From the NCBI RefSeq assembly GCF_949628215.1, contig NC_134280.1, positions 5,653,795-5,717,794 on the forward strand: DNA of 64,000 nt, given 5' to 3'. How positions within the stretch are numbered: the first letter of the stretch is position 1; every line of letters begins with the position of its first letter. Source of the DNA: Phalacrocorax aristotelis. Its lineage: Eukaryota > Chordata > Aves > Suliformes > Phalacrocoracidae. Positions 50,241 to 63,485 of this stretch are shown piece by piece. The notes beneath the pieces are model-generated. The model did no database searches. It had not been told where the DNA came from and was given only the letters and a program-made list of their open reading frames with translations. The translations under genes and the position numbers were made by a program.

Positions 50241-53200
50241 CTGCATAAGTGTAAGGGAACTTTGGACCATTTTAATAAAAGTAAGCCTTAATTAGAAGAC
50301 AGTTAATTAAATTATAGTCTGTATTGTCCTATGGCTTTTTTGCAAGAAACGGATATTTCTTGCAATATTTTTATTCCAAACTTTGGTTCGGTTTTGCCAG
50401 GGCTCCCTATATTGAACGCAGTTTTATATTTCCCACATGTAATTTTTAAATATATGGATCAAAGTCTTAATTGGCTTTCATTTCTCAGATTGTAATAATC
50501 CTCTAGAAGATGAGTTATTACATAATTTATTTTTAATAAATGAGAAATTGATAATTTCGCATTTAAAAAACAATATTTTTGTGCAGAGACCACCTTATGA
50601 GGTCAGAAAACGAGAGGAAGTTCAAGACAGCTCAATATGCTAAGATGTGTGTGGTCTGCTACCAGGAAGTAATTAGGTTAGTTAAACTTAGTTCTGTGTA
50701 ATACAGCTGAAGCTGCAGTTCTGTTTAGATGAAGCACTGCACTTCTCATTGTGGAAAATTTGTCTTGCTTTTGGTGAGTTTTTGCTCAGTTCCAAAATGC
50801 TGATCTGGGAGGAACGTAAAGGTGGTACCTTCTCATGCAGCATGTCAGTTCCCTAGGAATCTTTGCAGACTTATCTAGGGATGAGCATGCTTGACTTTCT
50901 TTTGAGTCCTGTCTTAACATAGCTATTTTTTCCAGCAGTATTTAATGAAGCATAACTAGGGATGGGTCAAGCCTGTGTGTTCTCCAGTGCTGACACTCGT
51001 GTATCGCCTGGAGGGAAACTGGCCTGACTTACAAGTTCATCAGAAACACTTGGTTTAAAATATGCTTATTTTGTGTAACCATATTGAAGTTGTTTTTTGA
51101 GGGGTGTTTACAGGCTGTGGGAGTTAAGGACTGGAAGCAAGGCAAGAAGACTGCCAGACCGAACTCACTCCTCGTGGGTCCCATGTTCTAAGCCAAGTGG
51201 TTTACTCTTGTATTCGGATTACAGAAGAAATTGCCAACAGCAAATGGTTTCTTCACAGTAGTGTCTTCCTATAGTAGTCTGAGACAGAACTCGGGCTGCA
51301 GTATTAAATCATATACAAGGGAGACCAAGCAAGGCAAGACTAGAGAAGTGTGTAAACTAAGGCACTATCCCATGCTTACAGCTTGTTGGGTTAAATTGCC
51401 TTTATGCTTTTGATAGAAACAAAGCAAGGCTACATTGGAGCAAGAAGGTATTTTGCAGACATTGTCTTGGAGGCTGACTTGAGCTGCAGCAGCTAACCAG
51501 ATAGGGCTGCTATAAGCCACTTCAGTGAGAATGTATTGCCTGTGTATACATGTGTATATAAAACCTTGGATATACGGGGAGAGCCATGAAAGGTGGTATT
51601 GCTAAGCACAGCAAAGTCAGGAGTGCCAGGGGTTTGTGAGCAGACAGAATCTTATGCCCTGACCCAAGTGGCCCATTATCACATTTCTTCAAATTGGAGC
51701 AAGCTATTCAGGTCAGCGTGTATGTACAAACCCATCTGAATGAATTCCTTGGCTTGCACTTGCTGTGTTACATTTCTTTCTCTGGGTTTCGAATGGCTGT
51801 GACTTGAACAGAGTTGACAGTACACAATATTACCCATTTACTCTGTAGATTATCCTCCTCTGGAGAATTGGTGTCAGCTAATCTGCCACTTCTATGTTTT
51901 CGGAGACCTGCGAACTGCATCTCCAGTAATATCACAGGAGAGTGTCAGATCTAGGCTTCTATAATTTTCTTATTTATTTCCCCCAGATTTCTAGGCAGGT
52001 ATGTCCAGGTCTCCAGCCTTTGTCATGTATTTTTTGTCCTGTGAATAGTTCCCTTTCTGTGTAGAAATTCTGTCTGTCAATACCCAATTTAGGCCACTTT
52101 TAGGGCTCTAAGAAGTTTGAAGCAGATGGTTGTCAACAGATGATGACGACATTCTGAAATGCTGCTCAAATGCAAACTGCGAGGCTCAGTATTTAAAGCA
52201 CATTCAAGCATACAAAACTTGCTTATATTTCTAATGTCGTTACTACCTTTGCTGTGGAATATTCTGGGTACAATTCATAGGTTTCTGTGATTAAAAAATT
52301 GTTTCTTTTACTGAAAACAGCAGAAGTCCCCATACCAATTAGTGGTATTCAGTAATGAGTAAAACACTATGAACCCTGTTATGATTTTGTGTCAGTTTGA
52401 ATCGTTAAACGCTCCTCAGTGAAACTGCACTGATTTACATTAATTGGTGGCCTGTCTTCTCACGACAGGATCGCACTGTGTCAAAAATGCCTTGCAAGAA
52501 GTTGTAATACAGTTAAACTTGCAGTGATTGCCTGTGATTGCCATTCTGTTGTTGACTGGCGCTCTGAAGGTGACCAGTGAAAGATTCAAAATTCCCGAGA
52601 ACTTATTATGTCCTTGTGAATCTTAGGAGCATAACTAAAAGCTTTTGCATAAAATAAGTGCTAAAAAGCTGGTAGGTATGGCACAACTTGGATTCTGCAT
52701 TGTGTTTGCAAATCCAACAACTCAAAGAAATTTAAGTGCATTATAAAAGGCTGTTTATGCGTCTATGAAAAGCATGATGCAAATATGTGAATTTAAGAGA
52801 GTGCCTTCTACAAGTTTATATATCTTAATGAAAAATGTCAGAGTGTAATAGATCAACAGCCTGTTTAGCCCCACAGTAGCCAGTTTTTTCTAAAGATAGC
52901 ACAGCATGTCCTTGGAGGTCCTGGGAGTAAGTTAACACTGTGGCGAGCTTTCTCTTGAAGCCAGCTAATGACTCTTTCTCTGACTCTGGCGGGGAAAGAC
53001 CTGTCTGTTGAGGATGGTCGTCTTGAAGTGGTCACCACTGCCTAATTGTGCATGCATACATACAAGTAATTTGCAGTTACTAGTTTTAAAAAATCCCTTA
53101 ATGTTTTATTCCATTTGCTGTCCTGTTTTATGTTGAGTGGAAAAGTTGTCCCACCTAAGTGAAAATCTTCCCATATTTGTATTTCATGTGACACTTGAAG

Positions 53201-53569
53201 CATATGCTGGCCTTGGGCTTTGTGCTCGCACCATGGGCAGGCAGAGTGGTAATTCTACTTGTTTGCTTCTCATTTCACATCGGCACCTTGAGTAGGATAC
53301 CTAATTTTTTTTCTTTTCCTATCAAATTTACAAAATCTCATGCCTGGGAAAATCTCTTACAACTTCAGGTGACCAGGTGCTGCAGAGCTTATCGGAGAGT
53401 AACAGCTTTTGACAATACAGATGCCTGTTGAACGCTGCTTTCATTTGGGATTGTAGCCTCAGGGAAACAGACTAGAAGTAGATAATGGAAACAAAGAGAG
53501 GCAGGGAAGGTTACTGGTTAAATTACAGGATTATTTTGTTTGGTAAGGAGCAAGAAAAGCCCTGTCCAG

Positions 53570-53631
53570 TACAAAAAAAAAAACAACTCCAAACAACCCC
53601 AAAAACCAACAACAAAAAACCCCACCCTGAC
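53570..53631 (+). repeat. A/C-rich low-complexity tract
   Basis: A run of 11 A is followed by CAACTCCAAACAACCCC-type A/C sequence. In composition it is the complement of the tract at 32693-32757, a common kind of simple sequence in bird genomes. It lies in intron 1. Confidence 0.8.
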
Positions 53632-56600
53632 CCAACAGCTTCCACAGTGCTTCTGAACCAAAAAGAGCCTGTGTTTCTGAATAGGTGAGGAGATAAGCAG
53701 CAATCTTTGGCACATGCAAGTATTGTCTTTTATAAGCCATAGGGAAATCAAGCTTCCTTCTTTCTTTTCTGAAAATACAGGAGCCTCCTTGAAGCACTTG
53801 CTTTTGGGAATGAATGTATTAGTGAAGAAATCGTGGATGATCCAGATATAATTTTATAGAAATGAATGATAATACACTGTGGGACTTCAGGTCTGCATGG
53901 GTGTATTTTACATTCACCCGAGTTATTCTAGACTTGAAGATATTTTTTTTGTGACTGATAAATAACTGAAGGTTTAAAGCAGCTTATTCCAACAGAAATT
54001 GCTACCACTGTAAAGACAAAAAAGTCAGCAGTAGTGCAGTGATATTTTAATAACACAAAGTAATCCCCCCATTCTTCAATAATAAAGTTGCATGGGTTAC
54101 AGTCAGATGCTGACAAGAGAGCTTTCTATTGACACCTTTCTGTCAAAAAGATGAAAAGTAGAACCTAACTCTGTTTTCTCTTATGTTAAATGTATTCTGC
54201 AAAGCTTTTGCGAAATACAAAGCATATGGACTTTGCAGATAGTGTTTGCATTTGGGACTTGTGGGGAAATTTATGTGAACTTTGTGCTGTGGAAATCATT
54301 GCCCTTTAAAGCAACTGGCTGTATTAAAAATGAGCAAATCCCTCAAAACTGTATTTTGTAGGGTAGTCTAATCTTTAGAGCTCTTTTGTTTTTTAGGAGC
54401 AGGAGTACATAATTGTTGGTATAAACTGAGTTTTCAAATTTGGCCACTTTGAATGCGTAAGTAGACCTACCATTTTTCCCGGAGAAATCTGTTAGTGCTT
54501 TAAACCAACAGATAAAACCCAAACCCTGGAAACTAAGCCAGGGTAGTCTGCAGCTGTGGGCTGAAACTGTGTAATAACAGTCCAAAAGCTCATTAATATT
54601 GATCATCTTAATTCTTCCAATAACCGGGACATTGTTTCTAATTACAAGAGGACTAAAAAGCAGACTAATATGTTCTTGGATGTCAAAGGCCAATCAACCT
54701 CAAAACATCCAAAAGGATATCCTGCAAAAGTGGTAGGAGGTATGTGTATGAATTTCATTAGCTGGTAACAATATGCGTACCCATACTTGGGGGAAAATCA
54801 CCACTTAAAATATGTACTTTCTGCTAGACCGGTGGGGCTCATATACTTCCCAAGGTTAGACTTCCTGCCTCCCCTTTGCAGGTTTTTCTGTGGAAGTGGC
54901 TGGGGCAGGCTCTTGCAAAACTGTTAAATACAATTTTTAAAGGAAAGTACCTAAACATTCGGGACTGGGTAAATCATGGCAGGCAAGATTGGAGTTGGGC
55001 TTCAGCCTTGCCCATGCCGGCAGTGGAGCAGGGTTGCTTATGGGCACGTTCTTCAAGTTTATTGTCTGAGTGAGGCAGGCATCTGGAATGGGGCTAGTTG
55101 TTTGACCAAAGATAAGTTTGGATTTAAATGCATGCTCCTTAAGAAAAAAAAGGAAGCATTTGCATTTTTCAGGGCAGTAATAAGTGTTATAGAAGGGGAA
55201 GAAAGCATCTGTTTTTTCCTTCCATCTTTGACCTTAGTAACTGTTTGATGGGAGATAATCTCTGGCACAGTCTCTGTGACCTGCCCGACTGGGATCTATC
55301 CTGGCTTTTGCCCGGAGGACAGTGCCCATTCCTCAGACTTCTTTCTCTGCCAGGGCCGGGCAACCAACTTCTATTTATGTTGGATTTGAACCAAATAATG
55401 AGTAAAACGGGGAGGGGAAACATGAGCAGACCTTGGGCATGGCAGTATTGCCCTTGGGGCTGGGGTTGCTGCTCTTTCCACACTCTTATTGGGTGGGTGA
55501 TGCTAAAGCTTCAGAGTGGCAGGGATTTGGAGAGGACTGGCTAGTAATAGCCTGGGGAGGAGAATCTGTGTCCCAGAAAAGCTAAAGATATTGCTGAAGA
55601 AGGAAACCCCGAGGGATTTCCTCCCTGAGCACTTGCAGCTGGGCTCTGCCCCATATGGAAGAACAAAAGGAAGAAGGTTCCATCCATCTCCCTCTTATTA
55701 AATTGGCACGGCTAATATATTTTGCTAAAATGTGTTCATCATGCTGTTTAAAACAACCCGGTTAGAAATCTACTGCCAATAAATGAAGATTTATTGGTTT
55801 TGTTGTCACTGGGGCACCTAATGCAGGTTTGGAATACTAACTGGAATTTGTGAAAGGGGGGGAAAATGTCCCAGTACCATTTAATTAACTATCTGGCCAG
55901 TATTTCTCCCTTTTTATTGAAAAATCTCTTAAGTTGCAACTGGCTTCAAGCACACTCTTGTACAGCTCTGCCAACAGTTAGCAAATAAACACATTAAAGT
56001 AGAGAAAGCCTTGTACAGTTCCACGTGTACCAGATTAAATCATACCTTGAACTGTGGAGATGGTTTGTTAGAACAAACCAGAATATAAAAATTACATTTT
56101 CTAACTAAAAGAAAGTTGTTAGAGGAAAATCGGTATTTCTTTTATAAGCATAGCAGGAATATCTCTTGGTAAGCGTCTTTGTGGGATAACCAAGAGGTCA
56201 GTGCAAATGTGAGCAGTGCTTTCTTTTTAACTTAAAACCCAATGTTAAAAACCTGTTTTATGGAAGTAACACTGCACAGGCATTTTTATTCTCTATATTA
56301 TATTGTTGTTCTAAGTGATGCTGCAAGCTTTGATCGAAATGCAGGAGATTCAAGTCTTAAAATTTCTATAAGAGTTTGAATTAAGTTTGCGGTTAATGCC
56401 TTACAGGGTTTAATGAAAAAAAGAGTATATTGTCTTTTTGGGGAGCTGATTTAGATGAACTTTCATATAGTTTTTCTAAGCAGCCTTGAGAGGGAGAGAG
56501 ACCAGTATGAACTGGGAGTCCTGACTCACTCTGGGATGCCCCAGAAGCTTAAACTGTAAGTTCCTGTGCTTTGCTGGTAGTGGTGCTGCCTCTTGACTCG

Positions 56601-58780
56601 TGTCCTGGGCTGGGGGCTTCCCTGGTGAGTGCTGCCCTGTGGTGCCGCTGCAGCTCCCTGACCCTTGTGGAGGTTGCACCCGATGGTGGGGGAACTGCTA
56701 GTATAAAAGAAAAATTCAGGATTTGTTACTCAAGGTTAAAGCACTGGCATCAACTGAGTAGTTCAGTTTTTAGCTTAAAATGCTGCAGACAGCATTTTTT
56801 GGGCACAGAAGATGTAAACCTCAGCTTTTCTGTAAAACCTACCAAAGGCGAAAAAATCTAAACCTGTCTGGTGACACGTTAATGCCACATCAAGTGACTG
56901 TTTTGGGGAGGTGGAGGCTAGGTTTGGAATAGTGTAAAAGAGAACTAAAAGAAATCTAAAACTACTGAATTAACTTCATTGCATCTCTCACAGCCACTGG
57001 AGCTCTTGCAGTCCCTCTGGTCAGGCTTCCAGTGGTAGCTCTCGGGTTGAAAGGTTAACGACTCATTTACTGAGTGGTGCAGTTTTCATTTCTCATTTAC
57101 AATTATCTCTACTCATTAAAAATGGAAAGGCCCTTACAAAATCTATTGTACTTATGCGTTATTGCTGTCAATTAGTTATTAAATCATAGGACCTTAAGTG
57201 AAACCCAAATATGTATTAATGTATTCAGTCTTTGCATAGACACTCCATTATAGAAGTGACGAGTATCATATTGAGGCAGCTCTGGACGTTGGCACATGTT
57301 TCTTTGGAAGGACTGAAATATTAATCTGAGTATTCATTTTGTGGCATTCCTGGGGGAAGGACAGACGCAGAAGGAAGGGCCTTAAGGGTGGCAGAACAGG
57401 GGAGCGGAGAAGATCCAGCTGCAGTATTGGCTGTGGGTTTTGTGTTGCTGGGGAGGAGCTCAGCGTGAGAGCTGGAGGAAAATTAGGGTGAGCAGATGAG
57501 ATGGTGATCCCTTGTATGTAGGGATTATAAAAGATAAGAAAAGAGCCACATACTGAGCCCTGGTCAGAGGGGTGATGAGGAGGAAAGAGGAATTGCCACT
57601 AACTTGCAAATCATAGGCCTGAAATACTGGTGGTGGTTTCAGGGAATTGAAGACGATGGGGCAAAAGCTAAATTTTTCACAGCCGTTTCATACGGCATTT
57701 GTGTTCATGCTCCTTTGTGAATTCCTTAAATTAGCAATTTCACTTTTCTGCAAGTCTACAGTACTTTGACTCTTAACTGAATTAAGTCCCATTATAAATG
57801 ACATCTTTCGAACAGTCGGAATACAGGTTCATGCTCCCAAGAGGGGTGCTTTAATGAGGTTGTTGCTATGACAGCTCAGCTTCAGGCAGCACACGTGCCA
57901 CTTCGAAATACCCTCTCTCCCCTCGAATGTTACAGGAACTTCTGTGAGTGCCTTTTTAAAACTTCCCTTTTAGTGGAATTTATGACGAGCACTTTGTATT
58001 TCTATTCTCCCAATAATGCAACTGAGGTTTTGACAGTCTGTGTTGTTTATTTCTGAAACATTAATAGCAATGCATGGTCTGACAAGTTAAAGAAACAACA
58101 AGGTGTAAACTCTGACAATTTCGAAGGATGGTCTAAGGACTAAGTCAAAAGATTTACAGAAAGAACGAGCACACACACTACAGTGTTTACAGCTGAAATG
58201 TGTGGGGCCTGTAGTTCTTAAATTCATGTCAGAGAGCTTCTCAATGGATGGAAATTGTTTATTATATACTATGGCAACTGGTAAGAATACAAGTGTTCCC
58301 GTTGCGATGCAGCCATGTGGGTGGGTGCAACGTTGTGCCTCTTCAGAGGAGCTGGCTGTGGTCTATGGCCGTGCCATGTGTAACGTCTCTCTATCTCAAA
58401 GATGTTAAATCATGCAGTTATTTTCCTGAAAGACTTTCAGTGTGAGTCTGAGAGGTAAATACTGAGGCAAATGCCAGCAGTCAGGGGCTGCTTCTGCTGC
58501 CCACACGCAAAAGAGGCGGGCTGTCAGGATGCCTGGAGAGGCACTGAGGTGGTTATTGGCTTTGCTGCTGCCTGCCTGAGTCGTGTTGGCTCCCCGGGTG
58601 GGAGAGAAAGAAGCCTGTCCTCTTTGAAATCAATTCATCCCATCTCTACCATGTTCCACTGGCTCTGTTCTTGTCCAATATCAACTTTTACACAGTTAAA
58701 TGTGGATAAGGCAGTTCCAAGCCCAAGGCTTTCAACCTCAATATGGTCCAGAATAACACTGATACTAGTATCTTTTTTTT

Positions 58781-58799
58781 GGGGTGGGGGGGCGGGGGG
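58781..58799 (+). other. G-quadruplex-prone G tract
   Basis: Runs of 4, 7 and 6 G are separated by single T and C, directly after a T8 run. It lies in LRP1B intron 1 on the coding strand, so it would also be present in the pre-mRNA. Confidence 0.7.
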
Positions 58800-61700
58800 A
58801 TGGCAAGTAGCAATAGTCTGAACCACTACTGAACAATGTTATTCCATGAAAATGTTGGGCTGGCCTTCAGGAAGGATGGTGGCAGAGTAAGCAGTCAGTA
58901 TTGTGAATATTTCTCTGTTGTTGCTCACGTATGAAATAGCAAAATGTCACTTTTAAACTCAAATGAGCAGCTCTAAAATGTATTTCTGCTGCCTCAGTGT
59001 TTTGCAGTTGCTTTGTAGGCATGGGTAACTTCGTTGTTCTGTCTTCTCTTTCCTCCAAGCTTTGAAAGTGAGTTTTTAAATGTATGACTTTGACATACAG
59101 AAAGGAGTCATACTCAAATCTGGCATGACCTATATAAATATTGCCTTAAACATTGGCCTGGATGAAAAGGCTTATTCCCTTTCCAGAGGTGCTCAGTCTA
59201 TTTGTCTGCTTAGCTGTGAATTGTTGCAATTGCTTCTCACCTGACATGTTCCTCTGCCCACTGGTGGGTGCTCTGCCACCTTGCTACCTGTTGGAAACGA
59301 ACTTCTTTATCACTACTCATCTCGGTGAAATTAAATGCAGGGAGTTGCTCGGGAACTATGTATTCGAAAGGCAAAGCTTTCTGGGGTTGAAGTTAATCCT
59401 CTTAGAAGTTCTTTTTTTTTTTTTTTGTTTGCTGCTGCTTTAGAAAAAGTGCACTATAAAGATCTGGATTTATATTTTTTTAGTATTTTATTGTAAGCTA
59501 AAATACCTTGGTACTAAAGAATAAAAAGGCTGGCTATATAAATCAATGTTTCATTGTATTTATTATGCTATTTACTAGGCCTCCAAGTATACTAAATTTT
59601 TATAAATGCAAAGTCATTCAGCTGTATCCAAATTGGTTCAAAAGATGCGGATGAGAACATTTAAGGTTTTGCAGGTTCTGATAATACTGTTTACCGTAAG
59701 TGTGCTTGTCCCAGTTTCTTTCTAGGACTGAACTGAAAGTGCAATTTCTGTATAACTTTAATGACCAGTAAGTAGGTTCAAATTTGTCACACGTTACGTT
59801 CTTTTTCCTATTTGCTGTTTGGGCATTAGTGCCACTTATTCCCTGATCATAATTTTGTCCTCTTTGGAAAGAAGGTGGGGTGGAGATTAGCAGGTGTCCC
59901 CCCAAAAAAAACCAACAGGAAAAGCAACCCAGCACCCAGGATGCCTCGACAAAAGGAGACCAGATGCAGAGTGAAAGGCACATGGTACAGATTCTGGCTT
60001 CTCCCTACAAAGATTGCTACAAGAACAGAAAGCACGCTGTGATTTATTCTCGTGGCAAAAAACTGCAAATGGAACAAGAAGTACAGAAATCTCAATATGT
60101 TGTTGGTAATACAATTTACATTTAGAACAGTGTGTCCTCCTTTGCCATTATGCTCTATTTAAACATAGCTAAGTTAAACTAGTCTATAGGCAGAGCTTCT
60201 TGAACTGCACTCAGAACTTTCACTAAATGAACATCTAACGCTTAATGGTAATTATACAGCTTCTCAAAAAAAAAAAGAATTCCCATGTATTATATTTGTT
60301 CAGTAGTTATCTCCATGTATAATAATATCAAATTATTAAGCTGTCTCTCAAAGTTGTAAATCATATCATTTTTACACAGACCAGAAAATGACTTGCGCTT
60401 AGTTATGTTTATCTGTATATGTATGTGGTGGATTTCAAATTGAACAGTTCCACACATAATTTTCCCTAATATTTGTTAATCCATCTTTAATTAAAATGTT
60501 AATTGCTAATCCAGATACTACATGTAGAAAAATCAGCCTACAGTAAACTGTGCCTTATTTGCACAAGGACGAAAAACGTGCGATTACATGGCAATCTGCT
60601 CTGCGGAATTGCAATGCAGCCATCTTTCATATGCGATAACCAACTGAAAACGTATTTAATTGATTGTACTAATTGTTTACCCCCCCAAAAAAAGGGGGTG
60701 GGGGAATTTAATTTAGTGCTAGTTAAAAATTCCCACTTGGGTCCAAGTATGGACTGAAATAGGCTTTCAGGGGAGTTGTTGCACGAAATGGGTTATGCTG
60801 CTGCTACTGCGGCCGAAGTTGCCTCTGACAGTTCCTCAGCTAGCAAACACTGCTGAAATCATGTCTCCTACATAGTCCAGAACAAAACTCCCTCTGTGTC
60901 TGAGCAGTGTATTTCAGAGGTCAGACCCAGTCAATCTCGTTTTCCAGCCAAGGGTTACGGAAGGTAAAGTTAGCTAGGTGAAGGTTGTGCTTGTCATGTA
61001 AAAAGTCCATTAAGGCTGCTAACTTGCTTTGGAGGGTTGCAGTGGGGAAGATTCACTTTTGTTAAGATACGGTCTGTGTGTAGCTGAGTTTACTGATATT
61101 TTTTTTTTTAATACTCCCTACAGAGAGTTAAGCAAGTGGAGTTACAGCATTTCACACTCAGCCAGTAATAATCCTGTGATTCCCTGTGCAAAGTCTCACA
61201 CATAACTGTTGCCAGTAAGTCTTTGGGGAGGGGCTTGGATTAAATGATCTTGTTAAACAGAAGATAATTACAATCTTAGTGGCTGAAAATTTGTTATTCA
61301 TGTAAAATATTAGGAAATACTTAATTGCCGAATGGAATGGCATACACTGCTTTGTGTATCTGAAATCAGTGCGTTCAGATCTTTTGGCCTGTACATATGT
61401 TTTGCATCTGTTGTTGACGGCGTTGTTAGGGACAATACAGTGCAGACGTGTTTCACACAACTTTTTTAGGGTAGTCATGTTCAAACTGCAAACTCTTCAA
61501 ATCACACAAGATTATTTTCAGTCAAAGCCATATATTAAATGAGGAAAATAGAGACTTGCCTATAGAGTGCCATCTGTTGATTTTTATTTAATTAGAAAAT
61601 CGTTGTCATAAATCTGTCTCACTTATACAAATTGTGTACTAATAGATAGGCTTTTAAAAATATCCTCCTTTTTTTTGTCTAAAATCTGAAAGGAAAAACA

Positions 61701-62260
61701 TTCCCCTAAAATACATGTAAAATATTAACTACCACTAAAGATTATTTAACAAAAATCATGTCTCTTAACTCTAAAAATCTTAACAACATGTTCCTGCTTG
61801 GGGTTTGTCTGAATACCATTGGAAAGGCTTGAGCTTTTGGTTTTTGGATGTGCTTTTTTTTATATTTTTTTAACCTGTTCATTTTTTCATCAAAGGAGGT
61901 CACCTCTTCACCTTTCTTTTAATCTTTCCTCCCTTTTATTCCCCTTATTCTAGTGTTCTTTCCAACTTGTGAAAGTCACTTAATCTCTGTTTGAAACTGT
62001 ACCTGATTTGCTCCAGCAGCGCAGCTTCTCTTAGCAAGTTCATCCAAATGGATAGAGAGGAAGATGCCTTTGACATTTCTGCTGTACCAGGAGGATGCAG
62101 CCGCTCCTTGTGAAGCGCTACAAAAGAGAGGTTATTTTAGGAATGGTATGGATTTGTATGTATTGCTTTGGCTTGGTTTACAGTCACTCTGTCTTTGAGA
62201 CGTGTTTCAGTATCTGCTATTGATGCATGAATAATACTGCTATTTATAACTTGTTTTCAG

Positions 62261-62385
62261 GCAAGAAAACTGGCCGCTGCCACCAGGAGAGGCAGTATGA
62301 CTGCCTACATGGAAATTGCCTTCGTTTCAGTTCCTTACAAGGCCATAATAAATCTAAAAAAGTCCAAGCTCCACCACTTTTCAAG
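62261..62385 (+). other. Exon-like block in LRP1B intron 1 (unproven)
   Basis: A 125-base block is bounded by an acceptor-like TTGTTTTCAG|G and a strong donor AAG|GTGAGG. Joined to exon 1 in phase 1 it reads through without a stop as a cysteine-containing, basic peptide (GKKTGRCHQERQYDCLHGNC and onward). It does not resemble LRP1B exon 2, and its length leaves phase 0 rather than phase 1. Inclusion would therefore throw the normal downstream frame. It may be chance, a poison exon or part of a non-coding transcript. Confidence 0.2.
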
Positions 62386-63290
62386 GTGAGGTGGTGTGTT
62401 TGACCTGTGTTACATGGCCAGGCAGAGCCCTCTCCGGAATACCTTATGCCAGCTGACCCATCCAGGCAAGCCCAAAGCCAGGCTCTTGGGGGAGCTCTCG
62501 TCTTTCCCTTTGAGTCCTTAAACTGTCTCTAGTAGTAAGTGTGAAGTTGTGCTAATGCTGAAAACGTGCCATCCTACCACCTGGTATCCTTCTTTCTGCA
62601 ACGTGCTTGAAAACCAACCTTCTTCCCCATGGTCTCCTGATGCCTAGTCTACTTAACGCAGGTGGGTAGCTGGGGCTCTGGAGCAAGCTCGCTTGTGCCT
62701 CAATTTTGTTATTTCCTTTTCTTCTTAGCTAGACAGAGCGGATTAAGAATGACTTCCTTTTCCTCTGGTGATGTAGGCTGGGACTTGCAAAATCTAAAGG
62801 CAAACCTGCTATTACAGCAATTGTCTGCAGAGAACAGATTGAGTGATAAGGTTCAGGATTGGTGAGGCTGTAGAAACTAATAGACACGTAAAACTGATCT
62901 TCACAGATATTCCCACAGTCATTATTCAGTGAATAATCTTATAAATGAGAGGTTATATAACAATTGCTTTCTCAGGAATAATACATTTTTCACTTAATTT
63001 GCAAGCTGATTTTTCTTGAACTTGTAAAATTCCTAAGTGGAGGATCAGTTGCAAAAATTGAAATGCTTGTTGGTTGTATGTTGAATCAGGGGTTACCTGA
63101 TGTAGGAAAAGGGATGGGTTTAGGAAGAGAGCATGCAGATAAATCAAAGTTTCTCTTCAAAAAGAGATCAGGACACCTGCTCCATGAGTCTGAGGAACTG
63201 CCAGGCTTCAAATGCTGCCTGTTAACTGGTGATGAAGTGTAAGGGGGATGCAAAGGTGAGCTGACTGGAAAACAGTTTGAAGAGATGTTT

Positions 63291-63332
63291 TAAAAAAACA
63301 AAAGCAAAACAAACAAACCAACAAACACAAAT
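63291..63332 (+). repeat. (CAAA)n-like A/C-rich repeat
   Basis: Imperfect CAAA/CAAAA units run from the A-run at 63291 to about 63332, in intron 1. Confidence 0.75.
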
Positions 63333-63464
63333 GAAAATCAACAGAGGCTTCGGTTAGTGTGATAAAAGGGAAGGATGGGAGGTCTGACTCAGGTGCTTTT
63401 AGAGGATTGGGTGGCCAGAAAAGTCCTTATGTTTTGAAGCAAAAAAAAATAATAAAGGGTGGGG

Positions 63465-63485
63465 GTGTGTGTGTGTGTGTGTGTG
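63465..63485 (+). repeat. (GT)n microsatellite
   Basis: An uninterrupted GT dinucleotide run of about ten units is flanked by G-rich sequence (GGGTGGGG before, GAGGGTGAGG after). It is a likely length-polymorphic marker within intron 1. Confidence 0.92.

Noticed and set aside
62281..62297. CTCF-like CCACCAGGAGAGGC
   Set aside because: The GGGGGCGC part of the motif is disrupted; likely coincidental.
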